A DNA stretch of 64,000 bases from Jonesia denitrificans DSM 20603 (GCF_000024065.1 NC_013174.1:2542001-2606000); one strand, 5' to 3'. Shown: positions 27,300 to 36,768, counted from the stretch's first letter. Notes: a model not told the origin generated them from the letters alone. A program made the numbers and translations.

Positions 27300-28315
27300 A
27301 GGCTTGTCCCTACGAGTCGTCGCGAAAGTGCGTTGGCGGACAGAATGAGTGTGAGACCGATGATCGATTCAAAAAGCCCGATCGCGGTGGCGTAGCTGAA
27401 GTTCGACGACACAATACCGATGCGGTACAGGTAGGTGGAGATCACATCGGCGGTCGGGTAGGTCAGCGGGTTGTACAGCAACAGGACTTTTTCAAATCCC
27501 ACCGCCATGAACGACCCAATGTTCAGGATGAGCAGGGTAATCATGGTGGGTCGGATGCCCGGTAGCGTGACGTGCCAGGTTTGTTTCCACCGGTTAGCCC
27601 CATCAATGCGGGCCGCCTCATACAGGGTGTGGTCGATTTGGGTGAGCGCAGCCAAGTAGAGGATGGTGCCCCACCCAACGGTTTGCCAGGCTTCTGAGGA
27701 AATGTAGATGGTGCGGAACCAGTCGGGGCGTTGCATAAAGGAGATCGGGTCACCGCCGATGGCCTCCACGATCTGGTTGACTGTCCCTTGCATGGAGAAC
27801 AGTTGAAACACGATCCCCGCAACGATGACGATCGACATGAAGTGCGGCAGGTAGGAGATCGTTTGAACAACGCGTTTAAATTTCGCTGACCGGAGCTCGT
27901 TAAGGAGCAGCGCAAGGATGATCGGGAGCGGAAAAATAATGAGAAGAGATAACCCGCCAAGGATCACGGTGTTCTGAAAGACCTGCCAGAACTTTGCGTC
28001 GTTGATGAACATCTCAAAGTAGCGAAGCCCTACCCACTCTTCCCCGAAGATTGAGCCACCGGGGCGGAACCGGCGAAACGCAATGACGTTGCCGGCCATG
28101 GGCAGGTACCGGAAAATCGCGAGGAACACCAGGGGGAGGACCAGCAGGGAGTACAACTGCCAGTCGCGCCGCAGCGCTGTGCGCCAGCTGATCTGGGCGT
28201 GCGGGTTGGTGGCACGCTTTCGTCGTCGCCGGGGGCGGGTTGCGGGTGGTTCGTCCCCCGGGGTCACCTCGGTGATCGGCGGCTCAAGGGCCGCTACGCC
28301 TGGGTGCGCACTCAT
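27293..28315 (-). CDS. Carbohydrate ABC transporter permease, LplB/YteP type
   Basis: 340 residues with six membrane helices after a charged, Arg-rich N-terminal tail (RRRRKRATN near residue 30). The EAA loop is YEAARIDGANRWKQTWHVTLP. GTVNQIVEAIGG is typical of LplB-like subunits of large-oligosaccharide importers. First gene of the six-gene operon LplB-YtcP-LplA-GH39-GH42-YesL. A CGAAAGTTTCG operator lies 77 bp before the start codon. Confidence 0.93.
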   Translation of the reverse strand: MSAHPGVAALEPPITEVTPGDEPPATRPRRRRKRATNPHAQISWRTALRRDWQLYSLLVLPLVFLAIFRYLPMAGNVIAFRRFRPGGSIFGEEWVGLRYFEMFINDAKFWQVFQNTVILGGLSLLIIFPLPIILALLLNELRSAKFKRVVQTISYLPHFMSIVIVAGIVFQLFSMQGTVNQIVEAIGGDPISFMQRPDWFRTIYISSEAWQTVGWGTILYLAALTQIDHTLYEAARIDGANRWKQTWHVTLPGIRPTMITLLILNIGSFMAVGFEKVLLLYNPLTYPTADVISTYLYRIGIVSSNFSYATAIGLFESIIGLTLILSANALSRRLVGTSLW

Positions 28316-28391
28316 GCGTCACTCGCTTTCGCTCAGGTCCGGCCACTCCTGTGTAGCCGGGACGCGTCACTTGGTCACTCACTATCAGCAT

Positions 28392-28402
28392 CGAAAGTTT
28401 CG
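28392..28402. promoter_or_regulatory. CGAAAGTTTCG operator in the transporter/LacI intergenic region
   Basis: Identical to 7131-7141 before the xylanase gene. A one-mismatch copy, CGAAACTTACG, lies at 28554-28564 close to the LacI gene, and GTAAC(N9)GTTAC at 28414-28432 is another dyad. The 303-bp intergenic region (28316-28618) holds no gene and must contain the divergent promoters. Confidence 0.75.
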
Positions 28403-28618
28403 TGAACATTACCGTAACTCGTTGTGCGTTACACTTTAAGAGTTCGCAGCCAAATAAGTCAACGGCTCGACTAAACTGTAATAATCGCTGATGCGCCCGC
28501 AACGTTGCGGGCTAACCCGCACCGAAACATCCTCAACTTCCGAGACAACCTGTCGAAACTTACGTAAGAGCGGTTACGATGATCAGAGCTCTTGCACCCT
28601 GGAGATTGGCTGGACTTC

Positions 28619-29667
28619 ATGTCAATGGACACGACCACCACGAGCCCCACCGCGGGCCCGCCGGACAAAGCTGTCACAATCGCGTCAATAGCGCGCGAAG
28701 CAGGAGTGTCAGTAGCAACAGTTTCCAAGGTCCTCAACGGTAAAGCTGACGTCTCCCCTGCCACAAAAGCACACGTCGAGTCCATCATCACCGCCCGCAA
28801 CTACCGCAGGCGCGCCCCCAAAACCAACAGGTCCTCACTCATCGAACTGGTCTTCCACGAGTTCGACACCGCCTGGTCCATGGAACTCGTCGCCGCCGTA
28901 GAACGACGCGCCGCCGAAGACAACATCAACGTTGTCATCTCCAGACTCGACACTGACAGCCGTCCACCCAGCCAACTCATCGACGCGATCTGGAACGCAA
29001 CCCCCTGGGAGTTCTGCTCGTCATGACGTCAGTAGATGACGCCCAAATCGCCCAGTTCGACTCTCGTTCCATTCCCGTCGTCGCCATCGACGCGTTCGGT
29101 GACCAACCCGACCGGATCCCCACCGTCGGATCCAACAACTGGAGCGGCGCATTCTCAGCAACAAAACACCTCATCGACCTCGGCCACACCCGCATCGGCA
29201 TGATCTCCGGGCCCATCCGTTACCTCAACTCACGGGCCCGAGTCGACGGGTACCGATCAGCCCTAGAATCCTGCGGCCTCGACATTGACCGCAGTCTCAT
29301 CCGCTACGGTGACTTCTTCTTCACCGGAGGCGCCCTGCACGCCCGAGACCTCCTCACCCGCGACAACCGCCCCACCGCGATCTTCGCCGGCTCCGACCTC
29401 CAAGCAATCGGAGTGTACCGAACCGCCCAAGAACTCGGCATCCGCATCCCCGACGACCTGTCCGTCGTCGGCTACGACGGTGTCCAACTCACCGAATGGT
29501 TATCACCACCACTGACCACCATTGACCAATCCCTCAACCTCATGGGCGAGACAGCCACAGACATGCTCCTCACCCTCGCCGAAGGCGGCACCGTGCGGGT
29601 GCCCCACCTCGACCTCTCCACCGAACTCATCGTGCGCGGCTCCACCGCACCACCACCCGCACCATAA
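28619..29667 (+). pseudogene. LacI family regulator split by a one-base frameshift
   Basis: The N-terminal part (28619-29026 frame) has the LacI helix-turn-helix, VTIASIAREAGVSVATVSKV, and the start of the sugar-binding core up to LIDAIWNATP, then runs into a stop. The rest continues in the frame that contains MTSVDDAQIAQF to IVRGSTAPPPAP at 29667. Adding one C to the CCCCC run at 29001-29005 restores one reading frame of about 350 residues, with the expected GVLLVMTS strand at the junction. Either the repressor is broken, the base was missed in sequencing, or the run slips. By position it is the best candidate for the regulator of the xylan operator. The start may also be ATG 28625. Confidence 0.8.
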
Positions 29668-29732
29668 CCACACCACCCCCAGCCAACCCGCCCCGCGCAT
29701 CGACCATCAATCCGCCCCGCTGAGGACTGAAC

Positions 29733-30662
29733 ATGCCCACCACCGCCACGATCCGCACCTTCTGGGATGACCAACTCGCCCACCTGCCCACACCCACCGT
29801 GTCCGCCACCCCCGTACACGGACTCACCGACACCGTCAGTATTGACGACGTCACCTTCACCGGCGCCCACGGCGACCCCATCCGCGGGTGGTTCACCCAC
29901 CCCACCAACTCCCCCACCAGAGGTGTAGTCGTCGAATACCTCGGGTACGGGCGCGGACGCGGCAAACCCTTTGAACGGTTGTGGTGGGCCGCAGCCGGGT
30001 TCGCCCACCTCCTCATGGACACCCGCGGCCAAGGCAGCCAATACGGAACCGGCGGCGACACACCTGACCCACACGGCTCCAGTCCACACGTCCCCGGGTT
30101 CCTCACCCAAGGAGCCGACGCACCCAAAAACCTGTACTACGTGCGCCTCATCCTCGACGCAGTCGCCGCCGTCAGCGCAGCCGAAAAACTCTCCGGACAC
30201 AACCGTCACCACGTGTTTTTGTCTGGGAACTCCCAAGGAGCCGGGATCGCATTGGCGGTGTCTGGTCTCCTGCCCGGACTCGGTGGCGTCATGGCCAACG
30301 TCCCGCTGCTATGCGACATTGAACAATCAGTTGAATCCGCAAGCGACGGCCCCTACCTCGAAGCCCGCACCTACGCCGCCACCCACCGCGAGCGCGTGGA
30401 TGCGTTGTTTGACACTCTCGCACATATTGATGTGGTCAACCTCGTGCCCCGGTCGACCACACCAGCGCTTGTGTCCTACGGGTTGGCGGACACGTTATGC
30501 CCGGTTGCTGGAGTGCGCGCCATGGTCGATGCGTATGGTTCTGACACGGGGCATGACGTCCCCGTTGAGGTGGTGGAGTACCGGTTTAACGGTCATGACG
30601 GTGGGGACGCCACCCAGTTAGAGAAGCAATTGCGCTGGTTACGGGAGCGGACACGTGCGTAG
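29733..30662 (+). CDS. Acetyl xylan esterase, CE7 (AXE1) family
   Basis: 309 residues. CE7 landmarks: RGQG at 98-101, nucleophile Ser167 in SGNSQGAG, Asp in SYGLADTLCP and His in FNGHDGG near the C-terminus. No signal peptide, which fits cytoplasmic deacetylation of imported xylo-oligosaccharides. The start is six bases after GAGGA. It follows the LacI pseudogene by 65 bp and precedes a second LacI gene that has its own promoter. Confidence 0.92.
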   Translation: MPTTATIRTFWDDQLAHLPTPTVSATPVHGLTDTVSIDDVTFTGAHGDPIRGWFTHPTNSPTRGVVVEYLGYGRGRGKPFERLWWAAAGFAHLLMDTRGQGSQYGTGGDTPDPHGSSPHVPGFLTQGADAPKNLYYVRLILDAVAAVSAAEKLSGHNRHHVFLSGNSQGAGIALAVSGLLPGLGGVMANVPLLCDIEQSVESASDGPYLEARTYAATHRERVDALFDTLAHIDVVNLVPRSTTPALVSYGLADTLCPVAGVRAMVDAYGSDTGHDVPVEVVEYRFNGHDGGDATQLEKQLRWLRERTRA

Positions 30663-30689
30663 CCGTTGATGGGTGGTGACGAAACCGGG

Positions 30690-30695
30690 GATAAT
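30690..30695 (+). promoter_or_regulatory. -10 box GATAAT for a leaderless transcript
   Basis: GATAAT is followed after six bases by GTG 30702, the start of the second LacI gene. No ribosome-binding site precedes it. Confidence 0.6.
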
Positions 30696-30701
30696 CACAG
30701 G

Positions 30702-31718
30702 GTGTCACAGCCGCCATCCCCCTCACGCCGGGCCACCATTTACGATGTGGCACGTGCCGCTGGGGTGTCAGCTGCCACCGTGTCTCGGGCATTTTCCCGC
30801 CCCGGGAAGGTGTCCGCGGCGACGGCGGAACAGATTCGCCTAGCGGCAGAGTCGGTGGGGTATCAGGCAGCACCGTCACGCACGGTGTTACCTGGTCGCA
30901 CGCACCGGCGCGGGATGATCTCTCTTGTGGTGTCCGATATTACCAACCCGGTGTTTTTTGAGTTGATTCGCGGTGCTGAAGAGGAAGCCGCACTCAACGG
31001 GTACACACTCCTGCTGGCACATTCACGCGAATCCGGCGACATTGAACGCGAAGCAGTGGAACGTTCCCTCGATATTGTTGATGGTGTCATCCTCACATCC
31101 ACAAGAATGCCGGGGACAGCAATTCGCGCCATGGCACGACAAACCCCCACCCTCGTGATCAACCGAATCATCAGTGGCGTCCCTAACCTTTTTGTTGACC
31201 ACGTCAGTGGGACCCGCCACGTTGTCGACCACCTTGCCGCCCTTGGTCACACAGACATCCTCTACTTAGCAGGGCCAGACGCGTCCTGGGCAAGCGGTGT
31301 GCGGTGGCAAACCATCAAAGAACACGGCGCCACCCGTGGCATGCGTGCCACCGCCCTCGCGTCGGTTGCCCCCACGATGGATGGTGGAGCGGCCCTCACC
31401 GACGCGATCCTCAGCACACGTGCCACCGCCATCATCGGGTTCAACGACATGCTCGCGCTCGGTGCCATGAAAGCGATGCGCCACCACGGGGTGCGCATCC
31501 CCAAGGACCGTTCCTTTGTGGGGTTTGACAACTCCACCGGCTCTGACCTTGTCGAACCAGGGCTCACCTCCGTAGCCGCCCCACAACACACGTTAGGTGC
31601 AACTGCTGTGCGCACTCTCCTCGCGATGCTCCGTGACCACGGCCCCACCCCACACCATTCCGTACGCCTCCCCACCCGCCTCGTGATCCGCGGATCCACA
31701 GGACCGGCCGCACAGTAA
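30702..31718 (+). CDS. LacI family transcriptional regulator
   Basis: 338 residues, full length. The helix-turn-helix is TIYDVARAAGVSAATVSRAF, the hinge is EQIRLAAESVGY, and the periplasmic-binding-like core runs to LPTRLVIRGST. GTG 30702 is preferred to the upstream in-frame start at 30666 because it begins the protein directly before the helix-turn-helix and has a -10 box at six bases. It precedes the glucuronate genes by 93 bp, so it may control them through the dyad at 31763-31775, or the manD dyad at 34739-34757. The ligand is unknown. Confidence 0.9.
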   Translation: MSQPPSPSRRATIYDVARAAGVSAATVSRAFSRPGKVSAATAEQIRLAAESVGYQAAPSRTVLPGRTHRRGMISLVVSDITNPVFFELIRGAEEEAALNGYTLLLAHSRESGDIEREAVERSLDIVDGVILTSTRMPGTAIRAMARQTPTLVINRIISGVPNLFVDHVSGTRHVVDHLAALGHTDILYLAGPDASWASGVRWQTIKEHGATRGMRATALASVAPTMDGGAALTDAILSTRATAIIGFNDMLALGAMKAMRHHGVRIPKDRSFVGFDNSTGSDLVEPGLTSVAAPQHTLGATAVRTLLAMLRDHGPTPHHSVRLPTRLVIRGSTGPAAQ

Positions 31719-31762
31719 CCACGTCACCCCACCGCGCATCGGCAAGTTTCGGTGCATGCAAC

Positions 31763-31775
31763 TTTGTGCAACAAA
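31763..31775. promoter_or_regulatory. TTTGT-GCA-ACAAA dyad before uxaC
   Basis: Perfect 5-bp arms around GCA, 37 bp before the proposed uxaC start. Flanking GCAA and TTGC extend the symmetry imperfectly. Its position suits a repressor of the glucuronate operon. Confidence 0.5.
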
Positions 31776-31811
31776 TTGCCCCTGCAAGGTGACCTGCCTC
31801 ACGATCATGGC

Positions 31812-33218
31812 ATGTCACCGTCGATGCAGCTCCACCCAGACCGGCTCTTCCCCGCAGACACCGCAGTCCGCGACATTGCCCGTCACCTCCACGCCAGCAT
31901 CGAACACCTCCCCATCATCTCCCCCCACGGGCACGTCGACGCCACCCTGCTCGCCAACAACACCCCCTTCCCCGACCCCACCGCACTCCTCATCAGCCCC
32001 GACCACTACGTCACCCGGCTCCTCCACGCCAACCGCATCCCCCTCGACCACCTCAGAGTCGGCGGCACCACAACCGTCACCCCAGAAGAAACCTGGCGCA
32101 CCTTGTGCGCCAACTGGCACCTCTTCGACGGCACCGCATCCGGATACTGGCTCACCCACGAACTCATCACCGTCTTCGGTATCACCGACACCCCCAACGC
32201 CGCCAACGCCGACGACATCTACACCACCATCACCACCGTCATCAACACCCCCCAATTCCGGCCCCGAGCCCTCATGGACACCTTCACCATTGAAGTACTC
32301 GCCACCACCGACGACCCCCTCGACACCCTCGAAGCCCACGACACCCTCGCCAACGACCCAACCTTCACCCCCCGCGTCATCCCCACCTTCCGCCCCGACG
32401 CATACACCAAATTCTGGCACCCCACCTTCCCCGAACTCGCCACCCGACTCATCGACGAAGCCGGCGACGGACACACCGGATACGACGGATACCTCAACGC
32501 CATCGCCGCACGCCGCCACTACTTCCGCGAACACGGTGCCGTCTCCTCCGACCACGGCACCCACACCCCCGCAACCCTGCGACTCGACCGCGACGAAGCA
32601 GCCCGACTCTTCACCAAAGGCATCAACCGCACCGCCACCCGCGACGAAGCCTACGCATTCGAAGCACACATGCTCTACCAACAAGCACTCATGTCCCTCG
32701 ACGACCAACTCGTCATGACCCTGCACCCCGGCGTCCACCGCAACACCCACCGCACCACCCTCAACACCTACGGCCCCGACACCGGACACGACATCCCCTT
32801 CGCCGTCGACTACGCCACCAACCTCGCCCCACTCCTCAACGCAGTCGGCACCCACCCCGACTTCCAACTCATCTTGTTCACCATCGACGAAACCACCTAC
32901 TCCCGTGAAATCGCCCCGCTCGCCGGGTTCTACCCCAGCATCTACATTGGCGCCCCCTGGTGGTTCCTCGACGCCCCTGACGCCATGGCCCGCTTCCGCG
33001 CCGCCACCACCGAAACAGCAGGATTCTCTCGCTCCGCCGGGTTCATCGACGACACCCGCGCCTTCTGCTCCATCCCCGCACGGCACGACGCCGCACGCCG
33101 AACCGACGCAGCCTACCTAGCACGGCTCGTCGCAGAACACCGCATCACCGAAACCCGCGCCCACGAGATCATCGTTGACCTCGTCGACGCCGCACCACGA
33201 CGGGCCTTCACACTATGA
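31812..33218 (+). CDS. uxaC: Glucuronate (uronate) isomerase
   Basis: 468 residues. The metal-binding motif of the amidohydrolase fold is ISPHGHVDA near the N-terminus, with LFPAD and NTPFPDPTALLISPDHYVTRLLHANG-like sequence around it. C-terminal GAPWWFLDAP and FSRSAGFIDDTRAFCSIPARHD are family motifs. It converts D-glucuronate to D-fructuronate. Start 31812 is uncertain (ATG 31824 is an alternative). Its stop overlaps the uxuB start by four bases (ATGA), so translation is coupled. Confidence 0.93.
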   Translation: MSPSMQLHPDRLFPADTAVRDIARHLHASIEHLPIISPHGHVDATLLANNTPFPDPTALLISPDHYVTRLLHANRIPLDHLRVGGTTTVTPEETWRTLCANWHLFDGTASGYWLTHELITVFGITDTPNAANADDIYTTITTVINTPQFRPRALMDTFTIEVLATTDDPLDTLEAHDTLANDPTFTPRVIPTFRPDAYTKFWHPTFPELATRLIDEAGDGHTGYDGYLNAIAARRHYFREHGAVSSDHGTHTPATLRLDRDEAARLFTKGINRTATRDEAYAFEAHMLYQQALMSLDDQLVMTLHPGVHRNTHRTTLNTYGPDTGHDIPFAVDYATNLAPLLNAVGTHPDFQLILFTIDETTYSREIAPLAGFYPSIYIGAPWWFLDAPDAMARFRAATTETAGFSRSAGFIDDTRAFCSIPARHDAARRTDAAYLARLVAEHRITETRAHEIIVDLVDAAPRRAFTL

Positions 33219-34663
33219 TCGACACACTGCCACGCACCCCACTACGCCGCGACACCACCGGCCTCACCGCCCAACGCGACCCGCGCATCGTCCATATCGG
33301 ACTCGGTGCATTCCACCGCGCCCACCAAGCCTGGTACACCCAACACGCCAACGACAACTGGGGCATCATCGCCTTCACCGGGCGCAGCCCCCACGCCGCA
33401 ACCCAACTCACCCAACAAGACGGCATCTACACGCTCGTCACCCGCTCCGCCCAAGGCGACACCCACGAAATCATCGACACCATCACCGCCGCCCACGACG
33501 GCAACGACCTCACCACCCTCACCGCCCACATCGCAGCCGCCACCACCGCCATCATCACCCTGACCATCACCGAAGCCGGCTACCACTGCATCATGGGCAC
33601 CACCCCACCCACACTCAACCTCAACGACCCCCACATCGACACCGACATCACCACCCTGCGCACCCTCATCGGCGACGGGCACACCGCCCTCACTACCCAC
33701 GAACGACGCACCCTCACCCTCACCACCGTCCCCGCACGCATCGTCCTCGGTCTCGCCGCACGAAGAGACGCCGACGCATGGCCGCTGGCCATCATGTCCT
33801 GCGACAACCTCCCTCACAACGGCGCAGTCACCCGCGCCGCAATCACCACCATCGCCCACCACGTCGACCCCACGCTGGCACAATGGATCACCGACCACGT
33901 GTCCTTTGTCGACTCCTCCATTGACCGCATCACCCCCCGCACCACCGACACCGACAAACGCACCGTCGCCCACGACACTGGCTACCTCGATCACACGCCC
34001 GTCATCACCGAACCGTTCTCCTCCTGGGTCATCTCCGGCGACTTCCCCGCCGGCCGTCCCGCCTGGGAAAACGCAGGCGCCCAATTCGTCACCGACATCA
34101 ACCCCTACGAACGCCGCAAACTATGGCTCCTCAACGGAGCACACTCCCTGATGGCCTACGCCGGTCAACTGCGCGGCCACACCACCGTCTCCGACGCCAT
34201 GCTCGACCCCGAAGTCACCACGTGGATCAACGAATTTTGGGACGAAGCCGCCCGCCACCTCACCGAACCCGACCTGGACATCCCCGCCTACCGGGTTGCC
34301 CTCACCCAACGATTCACCAACCCCCGCATCGCCCACCCACTCGCCCACATCGCCCATGACGGTTCACTGAAACTCGCCGCCCGAGCGGTCCCCGTCTACC
34401 AGGCAGAACACGCCGCGGGACGCTCCGGGACCGCTTCTCTGCGGCTCCTCGCCGCGTGGTGTGACCACCTCGTCATCCAACACCGCAACGTCATCCCCAT
34501 CCACGACCCCAACGCTGACGCCCTCACCCACATCATCACCGCACACGCCAACACGCCACGCGAGCTGGCCACCACCCAAGCGCTCATCACCGTCCTCGAC
34601 CCCGACCTTGCCGCCAACACCACCGCACTCACCGCCATCCACACAATGCGCGGCTCCTTCTAA
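33215..34663 (+). CDS. uxuB: D-fructuronate reductase (mannonate oxidoreductase), mannitol dehydrogenase family
   Basis: 482 residues. The NAD-binding region begins VHIGLGAFHRAHQAWY, and the C-terminal catalytic motif is RRKLWLLNGAHSLMAYAG with the Lys-Asn-His set of polyol dehydrogenases. The family includes mannitol, fructuronate and tagaturonate enzymes. Coupling to uxaC and the following mannonate dehydratase make fructuronate-to-mannonate the likely reaction. Very Thr- and His-rich composition follows from local CAC/ACC codon bias, shared with uxaC and GH67. Confidence 0.9.
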   Translation: MIDTLPRTPLRRDTTGLTAQRDPRIVHIGLGAFHRAHQAWYTQHANDNWGIIAFTGRSPHAATQLTQQDGIYTLVTRSAQGDTHEIIDTITAAHDGNDLTTLTAHIAAATTAIITLTITEAGYHCIMGTTPPTLNLNDPHIDTDITTLRTLIGDGHTALTTHERRTLTLTTVPARIVLGLAARRDADAWPLAIMSCDNLPHNGAVTRAAITTIAHHVDPTLAQWITDHVSFVDSSIDRITPRTTDTDKRTVAHDTGYLDHTPVITEPFSSWVISGDFPAGRPAWENAGAQFVTDINPYERRKLWLLNGAHSLMAYAGQLRGHTTVSDAMLDPEVTTWINEFWDEAARHLTEPDLDIPAYRVALTQRFTNPRIAHPLAHIAHDGSLKLAARAVPVYQAEHAAGRSGTASLRLLAAWCDHLVIQHRNVIPIHDPNADALTHIITAHANTPRELATTQALITVLDPDLAANTTALTAIHTMRGSF

Positions 34664-34738
34664 TCACCCGCATCTTCCATGCTCCGTGGCCCCACCGGTC
34701 GCGGCGCACGCTTCAACCACACACCGCACCCACACCAC

Positions 34739-34757
34739 GCGGTAGCGCCGCTACCGC
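34739..34757. promoter_or_regulatory. GCGGTAGC-GCC-GCTACCGC dyad before manD
   Basis: A perfect 8-bp inverted repeat 34 bp before manD. LacI-family operators often read GGTAGCGCTACC; this one has three central bases. It could also act as a weak terminator for uxuB, but no U tract follows. Confidence 0.5.
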
Positions 34758-34790
34758 TATCTCCGCACGCCCTTGATGAAAGGACTGACG

Positions 34791-36020
34791 ATGCGCATCG
34801 TTCAGGCAGAAGTACTTGTCACCAGCCCCTCCCGCAACTTTGTCACCCTGCGTCTCACCACCGACGATGGGGTCACCGGGCTGGGAGACGCCACCCTCAA
34901 CGGACGTGAACTGGCCGTCGCCTCCTATCTCAGCGACCACGTCGCCCCGCTCCTCATCGACCGCGACCCCCACCGCATCGAAGACACCTGGCAGTTCCTG
35001 TACCGCTCCGCCTACTGGCGCCGCGGCCCCGTCACCATGGCCGCCATCGCGGCAGTCGACATGGCACTGTGGGACATCAAAGGGAAAATCGCTGGTCTTC
35101 CCATCTACCAACTCCTCGGTGGCGCCTCCCGTACTGGGTTACGCGCCTACGGGCACGCGTCCGGCACAGACATCCCCTCACTTTTTGACTCCATCCGTCA
35201 CCACCTGGACCTCGGATACCAGTCGATCCGTGTGCAAACATCAATCCCCGGTATTAAAGCCGTTTACGGGGTGGCCTCCCAAAAACAATCCTCAGGACAA
35301 CGCTACGACTACGAACCAGCTGGTCGTGGAGCTTACCCGCAGGAGGAGGACTGGGACACTCGCGCCTACCTGCGCCACCTACCCACCGTGTTTGAAGCAG
35401 TGCGCAACGAGTTCGGTCCGGAACTCCCACTCCTGCACGACGGTCACCACCGGATGACCCCGATTCAAGCCGCGAAACTCGGCCAGGCTCTCGAACCCTA
35501 CGACTTGTACTGGTTGGAGGACTGCACACCGGCCGAAAACCAAGAGGCTCTCCGTCTCGTTCGCCAACACACCACGACCCCGTTGGCTATCGGTGAGGTG
35601 TTCAATACGGTGTACGACTTCCAGACGCTGATCAAGGAACAACTCATTGATTATGTGCGTGCAGCCTCCACCCATTTCGGGGGGATCTCCCCCTTAAAAA
35701 AAGTCATGGATTACGCCGCCCAATACCAGATCAAGTCAGGGTTTCATGGCCCTACCGATATCTCACCGGTCGGGTTCGCCGCGCAACTTCATGTGGGACT
35801 TGCCATCCACAACTACGGGATCCAGGAGTTCATGGGCCAATCTGACGCCACCAACACTGTGTTCGAACAACATATGACGTTCACCGATGGATACCTTCAC
35901 CCCGGTGACGCACCTGGGCTCGGCGTGCACTACAACGACGATGCCGCACAGCATTACCCTTACCAACAGGCGTATCTTCCCTTTAACCGGCTCGCCGACG
36001 GGACCGTCCACGACTGGTAA
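34791..36020 (+). CDS. manD: D-mannonate dehydratase, enolase superfamily (ManD/RspA type)
   Basis: 409 residues. Enolase-superfamily metal ligands are the Asp in LLHDGHHR, the Glu in WLEDCTP and the Glu in AIGEVFN. The long capping loop with [17 protein letters not shown] and the C-terminal HTDISPVG-like GPTDISPVG region are typical of ManD. It dehydrates D-mannonate to 2-keto-3-deoxygluconate and replaces UxuA of enteric bacteria. ATG 34791 follows AAGGA by six bases; TTG 34773 is a less likely start. Confidence 0.92.
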   Translation: MRIVQAEVLVTSPSRNFVTLRLTTDDGVTGLGDATLNGRELAVASYLSDHVAPLLIDRDPHRIEDTWQFLYRSAYWRRGPVTMAAIAAVDMALWDIKGKIAGLPIYQLLGGASRTGLRAYGHASGTDIPSLFDSIRHHLDLGYQSIRVQTSIPGIKAVYGVASQKQSSGQRYDYEPAGRGAYPQEEDWDTRAYLRHLPTVFEAVRNEFGPELPLLHDGHHRMTPIQAAKLGQALEPYDLYWLEDCTPAENQEALRLVRQHTTTPLAIGEVFNTVYDFQTLIKEQLIDYVRAASTHFGGISPLKKVMDYAAQYQIKSGFHGPTDISPVGFAAQLHVGLAIHNYGIQEFMGQSDATNTVFEQHMTFTDGYLHPGDAPGLGVHYNDDAAQHYPYQQAYLPFNRLADGTVHDW

Positions 36021-36149
36021 ACGTGGGGAGTGCGTGACCGACAGTGACACGGTTCGATCAGTGGCTCAGTAACGTGTTCGTGTCCACAATCGTTCGTGCA
36101 AAGACGATACCGTTGACATCAGCAGTGTCTGACAATGACGAGGAGAAAT

Positions 36150-36680
36150 ATGTCGTCTTCATGGATCCCAGCATCACCACAACACATTGTTGTGATGGGG
36201 GTTTCTGGGTGCGGCAAGACGTCCGTGGGAAGTGCCCTTGCGCAGCGCCTTGGGTGTGAGTTCCTTGATGGGGATACACTGCACTCTGCGGAGAATATTG
36301 CGAAGATGACGGCAGGGACTCCCCTCACCGATGAGGACCGTTTCCCCTGGTTGCGTGCTGTGGGACGTGAACTCGGTGACTGTCACGCGTCAGGGCACTC
36401 CCTTGTTGTGGGGTGCAGTGCGTTACGACGCTCCTACCGTGATCTTGTCCGTGAGCAGGCGCCTGGCACCGTGTTTTTCCACCTGCATGGTGATATCGAG
36501 GTGCTCACTGAACGGCTACGACTCCGTTCCGGGCATTTCATGCCCGCAACGCTCCTTGCTTCACAACTCGACGTACTGGAGCCGTTGGAGGGTGACGAGC
36601 AAGGAACCGTGCTGGATGTGGGTTTGAGTATTACTGAGATTGTTGATGCGGCTGTGGAATGGTTGAGCCACACTCGGTGA
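36150..36680 (+). CDS. gntK: Gluconokinase
   Basis: 176 residues, the usual gluconokinase length. Walker A is GVSGCGKT at 17-24, FLDGDTLHS and KMTAGTPLTDEDRFPWL are substrate and ATP lid motifs, and CSALRRSYRD is the family marker. It phosphorylates D-gluconate. ATG 36150 follows GAGGAG by four bases. It ends the plus-strand glucuronate genes and runs into a strong terminator. A 2-keto-3-deoxygluconate kinase would be expected here instead; none is in the window. Confidence 0.92.
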   Translation: MSSSWIPASPQHIVVMGVSGCGKTSVGSALAQRLGCEFLDGDTLHSAENIAKMTAGTPLTDEDRFPWLRAVGRELGDCHASGHSLVVGCSALRRSYRDLVREQAPGTVFFHLHGDIEVLTERLRLRSGHFMPATLLASQLDVLEPLEGDEQGTVLDVGLSITEIVDAAVEWLSHTR

Positions 36681-36708
36681 CTAGTGTTTGGGGTGTTGTG
36701 GGTATGGG

Positions 36709-36758
36709 AAAAGGGTGGGGTACTGGCAAGGTTTCCTTGCGAGTACCCCACCCTTTTT
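36709..36758. terminator. Bidirectional terminator between gntK and the rRNA operon
   Basis: A long interrupted stem: AAAAGGGTGGGGTACT pairs with AGTACCCCACCCTTTTT, with an inner GCAAGG/CCTTGC stem. A-tract on one side and T-tract on the other allow termination of gntK and of the minus-strand rRNA transcript. Confidence 0.9.
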
Positions 36759-36768
36759 GTGGTGGTGT

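Noticed and set aside
31815-33086. 423-codon open frame on the minus strand
   Set aside because: It lies antisense to uxaC and has a Gly/Val/Glu-rich translation caused by CAC/ACC codon bias. No start context or domain.
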